DNA of 64,000 nt from Streptomyces graminofaciens (GCF_030294945.1 NZ_AP018448.1:3286001-3350000), one strand, 5' to 3'; positions 9,161 through 17,852 are shown, counted from the first letter of the stretch. Translations and numbers: made by a program. The notes: a model not told the origin generated them from the sequence alone.

Positions 9161-10105
9161 TCACGGGCAGCGGACGACCTGGCCCGCGTAGGAGAGGTTG
9201 CCGCCGAAGCCGAAGAGCAGGACGGGGTCGCCCGTGGAGATCTCGCCGCGTTCGACCAGCTTGGAGAAGGCGAGCGGGATGCTGGCGGCCGAGGTGTTGC
9301 CGGACTCGGTGACATCGCGGGCGACCACGGCGTTCACCGCGCCGATCTTCTCCGCGAGGGGCTCGATGATGCGCAGGTTGGCCTGGTGCAGGACGACCGC
9401 GGCGAGGTCGGCGGGCGCGAGCCCGGCCTTCTCGCAGGCCGCGCGGGCGATGGGCGGCAGCTTGGTGGTGGCCCAGCGGTAGACGCTCTGCCCCTCCTGG
9501 GCGAACCGCGCGGGCGTGCCCTCGATGCGTACGGCGTGCCCCATCTCGGGCACCGAGCCCCACAGCACCGGGCCGATGCCGGGCACATCGGAGTCGGCGG
9601 CCTCGACGACCGCGGCGCCCGCCCCGTCCCCGACGAGGACGCAGGTCGTACGGTCGGTCCAGTCCGTGACCTCGGACATCTTGTCGGCGCCGATGACGAG
9701 GGCGCGAGTGGCGGCCCCGGCGCGCACGGCGTGGTCGGCGGTGGCGAGGGCGTGGGTGAACCCGGCACAGACGACATTGACGTCCATGGCGGCCGGGGAC
9801 GGGATGCCGAGCCGGTGCGCGACCCGGGCGGCCATGTTCGGGGAGCGGTCGACGGCCGTGGAGGTGGCGACGACGACCAGGTCGACGCTGTCGGCGCCGA
9901 GGCCGGCGGTGGCGAGTGCCTTGGCCGCGGCGTGCGCGGCCAGTTCGTCGACGGGTTCGTCGGGTCCGGCGATGTGCCGGGTGTTGATTCCGACACGGCT
10001 CCTGATCCACTCGTCACTGGTGTCGACCAGGCCCGCCAGGTCCTCGTTGGTGAGAACCTTGGCGGGCTGGTAGTGGCCGACGGCGGCGATGCGCGAGCCG
10101 TTCAT
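9161..10105 (-). CDS. Beta-ketoacyl-ACP synthase III-like (FabH-family) protein
   Basis: A 314-residue thiolase-fold enzyme that condenses an acyl-CoA starter with a malonyl thioester. The catalytic triad is complete: Cys113 in NVVCAGF, His240 in LHQANLRI and Asn270 in GNTSAASIP. The N-terminus (TSDEWIRSRVGINTRH) is the canonical FabH dimer region. It stands alone, without acp, fabD or fabF nearby, so it is not the housekeeping fab cluster gene. It lies downstream of the oxalate/formate transporter, 153 bases away. A role in a specialised acyl transfer is possible but not shown. Confidence 0.85.
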   Translation of the reverse strand: MNGSRIAAVGHYQPAKVLTNEDLAGLVDTSDEWIRSRVGINTRHIAGPDEPVDELAAHAAAKALATAGLGADSVDLVVVATSTAVDRSPNMAARVAHRLGIPSPAAMDVNVVCAGFTHALATADHAVRAGAATRALVIGADKMSEVTDWTDRTTCVLVGDGAGAAVVEAADSDVPGIGPVLWGSVPEMGHAVRIEGTPARFAQEGQSVYRWATTKLPPIARAACEKAGLAPADLAAVVLHQANLRIIEPLAEKIGAVNAVVARDVTESGNTSAASIPLAFSKLVERGEISTGDPVLLFGFGGNLSYAGQVVRCP

Positions 10106-10130
10106 GGGTGGATCCCCTCGTTTTGCCTAA

Positions 10131-10151
10131 GGTCAGCGGTCAGCGGTCAGC
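10131..10151. repeat. Three tandem GGTCAGC heptamers
   Basis: A 7-bp unit is repeated exactly three times in the leader of the FabH-like gene. It may be slippage or clustered protein half-sites. Confidence 0.55.
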
Positions 10152-10258
10152 GGGATTCACCAGTCTGATCAGTGACTCACGGGTACGAGGGCGGGTGAGG
10201 CGACAGGAAAGAGCAGCTCAGGTTGTGGGCTTCTGTCAGACCTCGGAAGGACGAACGC

Positions 10259-10396
10259 TCACCCGGTGAACAGTTGCGTGGCCTTGCGGACCAGTTCGTA
10301 CAGGCCGTACCCGAGTGGAATCCCCACCCAGAGCCAGGCCAGGACGATCAGTGGCCGCCGGTCAGGCGGATTCGGACTGCTTTCGCTCGACGACAT
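10259..10396 (-). CDS. MFS transporter small subunit (45 residues)
   Basis: A 45-residue protein with a polar, Pro/Ser-rich N-terminus and one membrane helix (IVLAWLWVGIPLGYGLYELV), ending in KATQLFTG. It matches the short proteins I know from actinomycete annotation as MFS transporter small subunits, found next to OFA-type transporters. Its ATG lies inside the transporter gene, overlapping that gene's last 35 bases in a different frame, so translation is probably coupled. It likely packs against the transporter in the membrane. Function beyond this association is not established. Confidence 0.75.
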   Translation of the reverse strand: MSSSESSPNPPDRRPLIVLAWLWVGIPLGYGLYELVRKATQLFTG

Positions 10397-11702
10397 CGGC
10401 TGCCTCCCTCGGGGACGGGATGTGGAAACGGGGGTGGACCGGCCGGACCAGCTCGTTGGCGACGAAGCCGATGGCGAGCAGGCCGATCATGATGAAGAAG
10501 GAGAGGCCGTAGAGGTCGGGGCCGTCCTTGCCCGCCTCCTCCTGTCGGTCGGCGATCCAGTTGACGATCAGCGGCCCGAGGACACCGGCCGTGGACCAGG
10601 CGGTGAGCAGCCGGCCGTGGATCGCGCCGACCTGGTAGGTGCCGAAGAGGTCCTTCAGATAGGCGGGGATGGTGGCGAAACCGCCGCCGTAGAAGGAGAG
10701 GATCACCAGGGCGCATACGATGAACAGCGGCTTGGAGGAGTCGCCGAACAGCGCGATCAGCAGATACATCAGCGCGCCGACGCCCAGGTAGACGCGGTAG
10801 ATGTTCTTCCGCCCGATCAGGTCGGAGGTGGACGACCAGACGATACGGCCGGTCATGTTGGCCGCGGAGAGCAGCGCGACGAAACCGGCTGCGGCGGTGA
10901 CGGAGACCGGGGTGGCGGACTTGGCGAAGAAGTCCGTGATCATCGGGGCGGCCTTCTCCAGGATGCCGATGCCCGCGGAGACGTTCATACAGAGGATGAC
11001 CCACAGACACCAGAACTGCGGGGTGCGGATGGCGTTGCGGGCGGAGACCTGCGGGCCCTCCAGGACGCTCGGTCCGCTGTCAGTGCTCACAGGGGCCTCG
11101 CCGCGCGGAACCCGCACCAGCAGCACGCCGAGCATCATGAACACGGCGTACGACAGTCCGTGCACGAGGAAGGCGAGGGCGATGCCGGAGGAGTCGGCGC
11201 CGAAGGACTCCAGCATCTGCGCGGACCAGGGCGAGGCGATCAGCGCACCGCCGCCGAAGCCCATGATCGCGATGCCGGTGGCCATGCCGGGCCTGTCCGG
11301 GAACCACTTGATCAGGGTCGAGACGGGCGAGATGTAGCCGATGCCCAGGCCGATGCCGCCGACGAAGCCGTAGCCGAAGACGATCAGCCAGTACTGCTCG
11401 GTGGCCGCGCCGAGCGAGGCGAGCAGGAAGCCGGAGGAGAAGCAGATCAGGGCCACGGTCATGGCCCAGCGCGGGCCGTTGCGCTCCACGAGCGTCCCGC
11501 CGAACGCGGCGGACAGACCGAGCATGACGATGCCTAGCTGGAAGGGCAGCGCGCTCTGGGTGCCGCTCAGGCCGAGGGCGGCTTCGAGCGGCGGCTTGAA
11601 CACGCTCCAGGCGTAGGCCTGTCCGATGGAGAGGTGGACGGAGAGGGCGGCCGGGGGGACGAGCCATCGGCTCCAGCCCGGAGGGGCGACGGGGGGACTC
11701 AT
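10362..11702 (-). CDS. OFA-family MFS transporter (oxalate/formate antiporter type)
   Basis: A 446-residue, twelve-helix major facilitator. The N-terminal SIGQAYAWSVFKPPLEAALG and the run from FGYGFVGGIGLGIGYISPVSTLIKW are family hallmarks of the oxalate/formate antiporter group. The substrate is inferred to be formate, oxalate or a related carboxylate because genes for formate dehydrogenase are divergently transcribed next to it and a GntR-FCD regulator is near. The start at 11702 has only a weak ribosome site. A 45-residue membrane peptide overlaps its 3' end. Confidence 0.88.
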   Translation of the reverse strand: MSPPVAPPGWSRWLVPPAALSVHLSIGQAYAWSVFKPPLEAALGLSGTQSALPFQLGIVMLGLSAAFGGTLVERNGPRWAMTVALICFSSGFLLASLGAATEQYWLIVFGYGFVGGIGLGIGYISPVSTLIKWFPDRPGMATGIAIMGFGGGALIASPWSAQMLESFGADSSGIALAFLVHGLSYAVFMMLGVLLVRVPRGEAPVSTDSGPSVLEGPQVSARNAIRTPQFWCLWVILCMNVSAGIGILEKAAPMITDFFAKSATPVSVTAAAGFVALLSAANMTGRIVWSSTSDLIGRKNIYRVYLGVGALMYLLIALFGDSSKPLFIVCALVILSFYGGGFATIPAYLKDLFGTYQVGAIHGRLLTAWSTAGVLGPLIVNWIADRQEEAGKDGPDLYGLSFFIMIGLLAIGFVANELVRPVHPRFHIPSPREAADVVERKQSESA

Positions 11703-11869
11703 GATCCCGGACGGTAGGCAGTGACAGGGGAGTTGAGAAGGCGGCGCGTCGACCGTGTCCGATGAGCGGTATCCACCGCGCGCCGAACGGTCGCGGCCCG
11801 GCCACCTTCATGTCCGGGTAATGCCTTGTCCGGCCCGTGCGTGAACCCTTGTCGAGCCAACTTCCATAC

Positions 11870-11891
11870 TGTAGACAATATTTCGTCGACA
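11870..11891. promoter_or_regulatory. Candidate GntR operator between OFA and PanE/FDH promoters
   Basis: TGTAGAC-N8-GTCGACA is an inverted repeat with one mismatch, in the 246-base gap between the divergent transporter and reductase genes. Its right half extends to TTTCGTCGACAGT, nearly identical to a site before the local GntR gene. Confidence 0.5.
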
Positions 11892-11948
11892 GTGTTCGGC
11901 AGTGCGCCATCTCCGCGGTATCCCTCGACCGAACGGAGCTCCCTCACC

Positions 11949-12920
11949 ATGAAAGTCGCAGTTCTCGGCGCCGGTGCGATCGGCGCCTATGTCGGCGCCG
12001 CGCTCCACCGCGCCGGCGCGGACGTGCATCTCGTCGCCCGTGGACCGCATCTGGCGGCCATGAGGCGGGACGGGGTGCGTGTGCTCAGCTCGCGCGGGGA
12101 CTTCACCGCCCGCGCCCACTCGACCGACGACCCGGCCGAGATCGGCCCGGTCGACTTCGTCCTCCTGGGCCTCAAGGCCAACTCGTACGCGGCGTGCGGG
12201 CCGCTGATCGAGCCCTTGCTGCACAGCACCACGGCGGTGATCGCCGCCCAGAACGGCATCCCCTGGTGGTACTTCCACCGGCACGGCGGCCCCCACGACG
12301 GCCACCGTGTCGAGAGCGTGGACCCCGGCGGCGCGGTCAGTGCGGTGCTCGCGCCCGAACGGGCCGTCGGCTGTGTCGTCTACGCGGCGACCGAACTCGA
12401 AGGCCCTGGTGTCGTAAGGCACTTGGAAGGCACCCGGTTCTCCATCGGGGAACCGGACCGCACGGTCTCGGCGCGCTGCCGGGCGTTCAGCGAGGCCATG
12501 GTGGCGGGTGGCCTGAAGTGCCCGGTCGAGCCCGACATCCGGGGCGACATCTGGATCAAGCTGCTCGGCAACATCTCGTTCAACCCGATCAGCGCCCTGG
12601 CCCGCGCGACCATGCGGCAGATGTGTCTGCACGGCGGCACCCGCAAGGTCATCGAGACGATGATGGCCGAGACGCTGGCCGTCGCCGAGGCATTGGGCTG
12701 CGAGGTCGGTGTCTCCATCGAGCGGCGGATGGCGGGCGCCGAGCGCGTCGGCGACCACCGCACCTCCACGCTCCAGGACCTGGAGCGCGGCAAACCGCTG
12801 GAACTCGACGTACTCCTCGCCGCCGTCGTCGAGCTGGCGGACATCACCGGTGTCGAGGTGCCCACGCTCCGCACCGTGCACGCCATCTCGGACCTGCTCG
12901 CACTGAGGAGCGCCGCATGA
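11949..12920 (+). CDS. Ketopantoate reductase-family protein (PanE/ApbA-like)
   Basis: A 323-residue NADPH-dependent 2-oxoacid reductase. The Rossmann motif VLGAGAIGAYVG is at the very N-terminus, and the C-terminal ApbA domain has the typical LLGNISFNPISAL segment. Classical members reduce 2-dehydropantoate to pantoate for coenzyme A synthesis; many paralogues act on other 2-oxo acids. The ATG follows CGGAG by eight bases. It is the first gene of the formate dehydrogenase operon, overlapping the next gene by four bases, so a role with C1 or C2 acids is as likely as pantothenate synthesis. Confidence 0.85.
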   Translation: MKVAVLGAGAIGAYVGAALHRAGADVHLVARGPHLAAMRRDGVRVLSSRGDFTARAHSTDDPAEIGPVDFVLLGLKANSYAACGPLIEPLLHSTTAVIAAQNGIPWWYFHRHGGPHDGHRVESVDPGGAVSAVLAPERAVGCVVYAATELEGPGVVRHLEGTRFSIGEPDRTVSARCRAFSEAMVAGGLKCPVEPDIRGDIWIKLLGNISFNPISALARATMRQMCLHGGTRKVIETMMAETLAVAEALGCEVGVSIERRMAGAERVGDHRTSTLQDLERGKPLELDVLLAAVVELADITGVEVPTLRTVHAISDLLALRSAA

Positions 12921-14860
12921 GGAAACGTCAACCGAAGACCTACACCCGTCTCACCCACCCGTTGGTGCGGGACTCCCGCGACGAACCCTTCCGGCAGGCC
13001 GGCTGGGACGAGGCCCTGGACCGCGCCGCCCGGGGCCTGGCAGCCGCACGGGGTGCGTTCGGCATGTTCTCGTGCGCCCGTGCCACCAACGAGATGAACT
13101 ACGTGGCGCAGAAGTTCGCCCGGGTGGTCATGGGCACCAACAACGTCGACTCCTGCAACCGGACCTGCCACGCACCGAGCGTCGCCGGTCTGACCGCTGC
13201 CTTCGGATCCGGCGGCGGCACCTCCTCGTACGAGGAGATCGAGCACACCGACGTCATCGTGATGTGGGGCTCCAACGCCCGCTTCGCCCACCCGATCTTC
13301 TTCCAGCACGTGCTGAAGGGGATAAGGAACGGGGCCCGCATGTACGCGGTCGACCCGAGGCGGACGTCCACCGCCGAGTGGGCGGAGAGCTGGCTGGGGC
13401 TGAACGTCGGCACCGACATCCCGATGGCCCACGCGATCGGCCGCGAGATCATCCACGCCGGGCTCGCCAACGAGGCGTTCATCGAGCGGGCGACCAGCGG
13501 CTTCGACGAGTACAGGGCCCTCGTCGAGCCATGGACGCTGTCCCTCGCCGAGAAGGTGACGGGCGTACCGGCCGCCGCCATACGGCAGCTGGCGCACGCG
13601 TACGCCCGTGCCGAGCGCGCCCAGCTGTGCTGGACGCTCGGCATCACCGAGCACCACAACGGCACGGACAACGTACGCGCGCTGATCAATCTGTCGCTGT
13701 TGACGGGCCATGTGGGGCGTTGGGCCTCGGGATTGCAGCCCCTGCGCGGCCAGAACAACGTGCAGGGCGGCGGCGACATGGGCGCGATCCCCAACCGGCT
13801 GCCCGGCTTCCAGGACATCCTCGACCCCGACAGCCGGCTGAGGTTCGAGTCGGCGTGGGACACCGTCATCCAGCCGCACTACGGGCTGAACCTGACGGAG
13901 ATGTTCGAGGCCATGGAGAAGGGCTCGTTGAAGGCCGTGTACTGCATCGGGGAGAACCCGGCGCAGTCGGAGGCGGACAGCGAGCAGGCGGTACGGCGCA
14001 TGCGGCAGCTGGACTTCCTCGTCGTGCAGGACATCTTCCTGACCAAGACGGCGGAGCTGGCGGACGTCGTGCTGCCCGCGACCGCCGGGTGGGCGGAGAC
14101 GGACGGTACGACGACCAACAGCGAGCGCCGCGTTCAGCGGGTGCGCAGGGCGGTCACCCCGCCCGGCGAGGCGCGCGAGGACATCGACATCATCTGCGAC
14201 CTGGCCTCCCGGCTCGGGCACGAGTGGAAGTACGCCGACGCCGAGGCCGTCTGGAACGAGCTGCGGTCGGTGTCGCCGGACCACTACGGGATGACGTACG
14301 AGCGTCTTCAGGAGCACCAGGGCATCCAGTGGCCGTGCCCGAGCACGGAGCAGTTGGAACCGACCTATCTGCACGGCCGGTTGTGGGACCCCGACCCGGC
14401 GAAGCGGGGCAGGCTCGCCCCGTTCGGGATCGTCCAGCACGATCCGCCGGTCGATCTGACGGACGAGGAGTACCCGGTCCGGCTGACCACCGGGCGGCGG
14501 CTCGACTCGTACAACACCGGTGTGCAGAGCGGGGGTTACGCGTCCCCGCTGCGGCGCGGGGAGTACATCGAGCTGTGCCCGGAGGACGCGGAGCGCTACG
14601 GGGTCGTGGTCGGCGAGGAGGTTCGGGTGTCCTCGCGGCGCGGGTCGGTGGTGGCGCCGGTGTGGATCGACCTGGCCCTGCGGCCGGGCCTCGCCTTCAT
14701 GACCATGCACTTTCCCGACGAGGTGGACACCAACCAGCTGACGATCGAGGCGAACTGCCCGATCGCGGGGACGGCGGAGTTCAAGGCGTCGGCGATCCGG
14801 ATCGAGAAGCTGGTCGAGAAGCTGGCCGAGAAATCGCCCGCCACGGCCGTGAGGAGCTGA
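12917..14860 (+). CDS. Formate dehydrogenase large subunit, C-terminal (molybdopterin) half
   Basis: A 647-residue molybdopterin oxidoreductase with the core of formate dehydrogenase: TNNVDSCNRTCHAPSVAGL carries Cys84-His85 at the position of the catalytic selenocysteine-His pair, and LRGQNNVQGGGDMG holds the conserved active-site Arg and cofactor-binding segment. The C-terminal molydop-binding domain begins near LTTGRRLDSYNTG. The usual N-terminal CxxCxxxC cluster domain is absent; the protein begins exactly where that domain ends in E. coli FdhF, and the missing part ends the protein of the gene at 16992. It is therefore a Cys-type formate dehydrogenase expressed in two pieces. Close relatives oxidise formate to CO2 in the cytoplasm. 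Confidence 0.9.
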   Translation: MRKRQPKTYTRLTHPLVRDSRDEPFRQAGWDEALDRAARGLAAARGAFGMFSCARATNEMNYVAQKFARVVMGTNNVDSCNRTCHAPSVAGLTAAFGSGGGTSSYEEIEHTDVIVMWGSNARFAHPIFFQHVLKGIRNGARMYAVDPRRTSTAEWAESWLGLNVGTDIPMAHAIGREIIHAGLANEAFIERATSGFDEYRALVEPWTLSLAEKVTGVPAAAIRQLAHAYARAERAQLCWTLGITEHHNGTDNVRALINLSLLTGHVGRWASGLQPLRGQNNVQGGGDMGAIPNRLPGFQDILDPDSRLRFESAWDTVIQPHYGLNLTEMFEAMEKGSLKAVYCIGENPAQSEADSEQAVRRMRQLDFLVVQDIFLTKTAELADVVLPATAGWAETDGTTTNSERRVQRVRRAVTPPGEAREDIDIICDLASRLGHEWKYADAEAVWNELRSVSPDHYGMTYERLQEHQGIQWPCPSTEQLEPTYLHGRLWDPDPAKRGRLAPFGIVQHDPPVDLTDEEYPVRLTTGRRLDSYNTGVQSGGYASPLRRGEYIELCPEDAERYGVVVGEEVRVSSRRGSVVAPVWIDLALRPGLAFMTMHFPDEVDTNQLTIEANCPIAGTAEFKASAIRIEKLVEKLAEKSPATAVRS

Positions 14861-14868
14861 GACAGGAC

Positions 14869-16995
14869 ATGGATCTGCACTTCGGCGACAGCAAGCCCAC
14901 GGACAAGGAGAAGGCGGCCGTCGACGCGCTGCTCGGCCCGCCGGAATCCTCCTGGGAGGGCGCGGACCGCTCCGACGCGGACCTTCGCTGGGCGCGGGGC
15001 GGGCGGGCGGCCCGGGAGCGCCGCGATCTGCTGTTGCCGGGGCTGCACGCGATCAACGACCGGGTGGGGTGGATCAGCGAGGGTGCGCTGGACTATCTGT
15101 GCCGTCGGCTGACGGTGCCGCCGGCGGAGGCGTACGGGGTCGCCACGTTCTATGCGATGTTCTCGGTGAAGCCCCGGCCGGCGACCGTGCTGCAGGTGTG
15201 CACGGATCTGGCGTGCGCGGCGGCGGGCGCGGCTGAGCTGTGCGCGGGGGTCGAGGCGCGGCTGGGGCTCGGGAGTGGGGTGCGGGTCGAGCGGAGTCCG
15301 TGTCTGGGGTTGTGCGAGCGGGCGCCCGCGGCGTTGGTGGTGCGGGCGGGGGGCTCCGCGCCGGACGGGGATGTCGACACCGCCTCCCCTACCCGTCCCG
15401 TCCGCCAGGGGCCGCGCCCCTTCGACCCGCCACGGGGCTCCGCCCCGGACCCCGTTTCGGGGGCCGACCCCCGGCCCCCCGCTCCTCAAACGCCGGGGGG
15501 GCTGACATTCCCTGGACCTGGCTTGGACGATCGCCCGGGCCAGGCACCACCAGCCCGTCCGGCGTTTGCGGACGAGGCCGTTCAGGCCGATGAGGGGGGT
15601 CTGGGGGCGCAGCCCCCAGGGCTCGGGGATGGGAAGGGGCGGCGGGGGCGAATTCCCTCCCGGGTGACGGCCGTCGTCGCACCGGCCACCGTCGACACGA
15701 CCGTCGTCACCGCCACGCTCCCGGAAATGGCTGCTGCCGAACCCCCGGCCGCCATGGCCGTGCCCCAGGCGGGCGCCCCCTCGCTGATCCTGCTGCGCCG
15801 CGTCGGCGTCGTCGACCCCGCCTCTCTCGACGACTACCGCGCCCACGGCGGCTACACGGCCCTCCGCCACGCCTTCGCCCTGGGCCCCGCCGGAGTCATC
15901 CGCGAGGTCACCGACTCGGGCCTCGTCGGCCGCGGCGGCGCCGCCTTCCCCACCGGGCGGAAATGGCAGGCCACGGCGTCGCAGCCCGACCATCCGCACT
16001 ACCTCGTGTGCAACGCCGACGAGTCGGAGCCCGGCACCTTCAAGGACCGGGTGGTGATGGAGGGCGACCCGTACGCCCTCGTGGAGGCGATGACGATCGC
16101 GGCGTACGCGACCGGCGCCCACCAGGGGTATCTGTATCTGCGGGGCGAGTACCCGAGGGCCCTGCGGCGCATGGAGCACGCCATCTCACAGGCCCGCGCC
16201 CGCGGACTGCTCGGCGACGACATCCTCGGCCAGGGGTACGCCTTCGACATCGAGATCCGCCGGGGGGCCGGCGCCTACATCTGCGGCGAGGAGACGGCTC
16301 TCTTCAACTCCATCGAGGGGTATCGCGGCGAGCCACGCTCGAAGCCGCCCTTCCCCGTGGAGAAGGGCCTGTTCGGCAAGCCGACCGTCGAGAACAACGT
16401 CGAGACCCTCGTCAACGTCCTGCCGATCCTCACCCTGGGCGCCCCGGCGTACGCGACGATCGGAACCGGCCGCTCCACCGGGCCGAAGCTGTTCTGTGTG
16501 TCGGGCAGCGTGGACCGGCCCGGCATCTACGAGCTGCCGTTCGGCGCGACGCTGGGCGAGCTGCTGGAACTGGCCGGGGTGCGCGGCCGGCTGCGGGCCG
16601 TGCTTCTCGGTGGCGCGGCCGGCGGCTTCGTACGGCCCGACGAGCTGGACATTCCCCTCACCTTCGAGGGCACCCGGGAGGCGGGCACCACGCTCGGCTC
16701 GGGGGTGGTCATGGCCTTCGACGACACGGTTCCGCTGCCCCGGCTGCTGCTGCGCATCGCGGAGTTCTTCCGGGACGAGTCCTGCGGGCAGTGCGTGCCG
16801 TGCCGGGTCGGGACCGTACGGCAGGAGGAGGCGCTGCACCGGATCGTGGAGCGGACGGGTGCGGCGGCCGCCGAGGACATCACCCTGCTCAGGGAGGTCG
16901 GCCGGGCGATGCGGGACGCCTCGATCTGCGGTCTCGGCCAGACCGCGTGGAACGCCGTGGAATCCGCCATCGACCGTCTGGGGGCGTACGAATGA
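14869..16995 (+). CDS. Fused NuoE-NuoF diaphorase subunit of formate dehydrogenase
   Basis: A 708-residue fusion that passes electrons to NAD. Residues 1-160 are a NuoE-like thioredoxin fold with 2Fe-2S ligands Cys111, Cys116, Cys145 and Cys149. Residues about 300-708 are NuoF: FMN/NADH motif GRGGAAFPTGRKW (355-366), CNADESEPGTFKDR, GAGAYICGEET, and 4Fe-4S ligands Cys639, Cys642, Cys645 and Cys687. Between them, residues about 172-265 are Pro/Gly-rich and encoded by a palindromic intergenic-type repeat. It lies between the two halves of the dehydrogenase large subunit and overlaps the next gene by four bases. A second start for a separate NuoF cannot be excluded. Confidence 0.9.
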   Translation: MDLHFGDSKPTDKEKAAVDALLGPPESSWEGADRSDADLRWARGGRAARERRDLLLPGLHAINDRVGWISEGALDYLCRRLTVPPAEAYGVATFYAMFSVKPRPATVLQVCTDLACAAAGAAELCAGVEARLGLGSGVRVERSPCLGLCERAPAALVVRAGGSAPDGDVDTASPTRPVRQGPRPFDPPRGSAPDPVSGADPRPPAPQTPGGLTFPGPGLDDRPGQAPPARPAFADEAVQADEGGLGAQPPGLGDGKGRRGRIPSRVTAVVAPATVDTTVVTATLPEMAAAEPPAAMAVPQAGAPSLILLRRVGVVDPASLDDYRAHGGYTALRHAFALGPAGVIREVTDSGLVGRGGAAFPTGRKWQATASQPDHPHYLVCNADESEPGTFKDRVVMEGDPYALVEAMTIAAYATGAHQGYLYLRGEYPRALRRMEHAISQARARGLLGDDILGQGYAFDIEIRRGAGAYICGEETALFNSIEGYRGEPRSKPPFPVEKGLFGKPTVENNVETLVNVLPILTLGAPAYATIGTGRSTGPKLFCVSGSVDRPGIYELPFGATLGELLELAGVRGRLRAVLLGGAAGGFVRPDELDIPLTFEGTREAGTTLGSGVVMAFDDTVPLPRLLLRIAEFFRDESCGQCVPCRVGTVRQEEALHRIVERTGAAAAEDITLLREVGRAMRDASICGLGQTAWNAVESAIDRLGAYE
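15382..15664. repeat. Palindromic Streptomyces-type repeat inside a coding region
   Basis: Near-perfect 18-base inverted arms (15487-15504 and 15551-15568, 16 of 18 paired) flank a spacer; outer parts are GGGGC/GCCCC-rich. I recognise this sequence type, with AAACGCCGG...CCGGCGTTT arms, from Streptomyces intergenic regions. Here it is in frame within the NuoE-NuoF linker. Confidence 0.7.
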
Positions 16996-17852
16996 CCGTG
17001 ATACCGCTGGGAGTGCCGCGCCGCCTCCTGGAGTTCACCATCGACGGCGACGAGGCCCGGGTCCCCGAGGGCTCGACCATCCTCGACGCCTGCCGGGCGG
17101 CCGGGAAGGACATACCGACGCTCTGCCAGGGCGACACCCTCACCCCCAAGAACGCCTGCCGGGTCTGTGTCGTCGAGGTCGAGGGGGCCCGGACCCTGGT
17201 CCCGGCCTGCTCACGCAAGGCCGAGCCCGGTATGGAGGTGAGGACCGACACCGAGCGGGCCCGGCACAGCCGCAAGGTCGTGCTCGAACTGCTCGCCTCG
17301 TCGGTCGATCTGTCGACCACACCGAGAGTCGCGGAATGGCTCAAGGAGTACGAGGCCAAACCGGACCGTTTCGGCCCGGACGCGGCCCGCCTCAACGAGC
17401 AACCGAAGATCGACAACGACCTCTACGTCCGCGACTACGACAAGTGCATCCTCTGCTACAAGTGCGTCGACGCGTGCGGTGACCAGTGGCAGAACACCTT
17501 CGCGATCTCCGTCACCGGACGCGGTTTCGACGCCCGGATCGCCGTCGAGCACGACGCCCCGCTCACCGACTCCGCGTGCGTGTACTGCGGGAACTGCATC
17601 GAGGTGTGCCCGACGGGGGCGCTGTCGTTCAAGTCGGAGTTCGACATGCGGGCTGCCGGTACGTGGGACGAGTCGGCGCAGACCGAGACGACCACGGTGT
17701 GCGCGTACTGCGGTGTGGGCTGCAATCTCACTCTGCACGTGCAGGACAATGAGATCGTGAAGGTCACCTCTCCGCACGACAATCCGGTGACCCACGGCAA
17801 CCTGTGCATCAAGGGCCGCTTCGGCTACCAGCACGTACAGAACCGGGACTGA
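16992..17852 (+). CDS. Formate dehydrogenase iron-sulfur subunit: NuoG-like domains plus N-terminal cluster domain of FdhA
   Basis: A 286-residue iron-sulfur protein. A 2Fe-2S ferredoxin domain has ligands Cys45, Cys56, Cys59 and Cys73. Two 4Fe-4S clusters follow, C152-x2-C-x2-C-x3-C162 and C196-x2-C-x2-C-x3-C206-P. The last 50 residues are the cluster domain normally at the start of formate dehydrogenase: C237-x2-C240-x3-C244 with C272 in LCIKGRFG. This is the piece missing from the molybdopterin subunit encoded at 12917. It should wire the molybdenum site to the NuoEF subunit. It starts four bases inside the upstream gene (ATGA). Confidence 0.9.
   Translation: MTVIPLGVPRRLLEFTIDGDEARVPEGSTILDACRAAGKDIPTLCQGDTLTPKNACRVCVVEVEGARTLVPACSRKAEPGMEVRTDTERARHSRKVVLELLASSVDLSTTPRVAEWLKEYEAKPDRFGPDAARLNEQPKIDNDLYVRDYDKCILCYKCVDACGDQWQNTFAISVTGRGFDARIAVEHDAPLTDSACVYCGNCIEVCPTGALSFKSEFDMRAAGTWDESAQTETTTVCAYCGVGCNLTLHVQDNEIVKVTSPHDNPVTHGNLCIKGRFGYQHVQNRD

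Noticed and set aside
11837..12916. The open frame upstream of the molybdopterin subunit, which could extend it by 360 residues.
   Set aside because: The extension is Arg/Pro/Gly-rich shadow of the PanE-like gene. The ATG at 12917 overlaps the PanE stop and gives the normal start of the domain.
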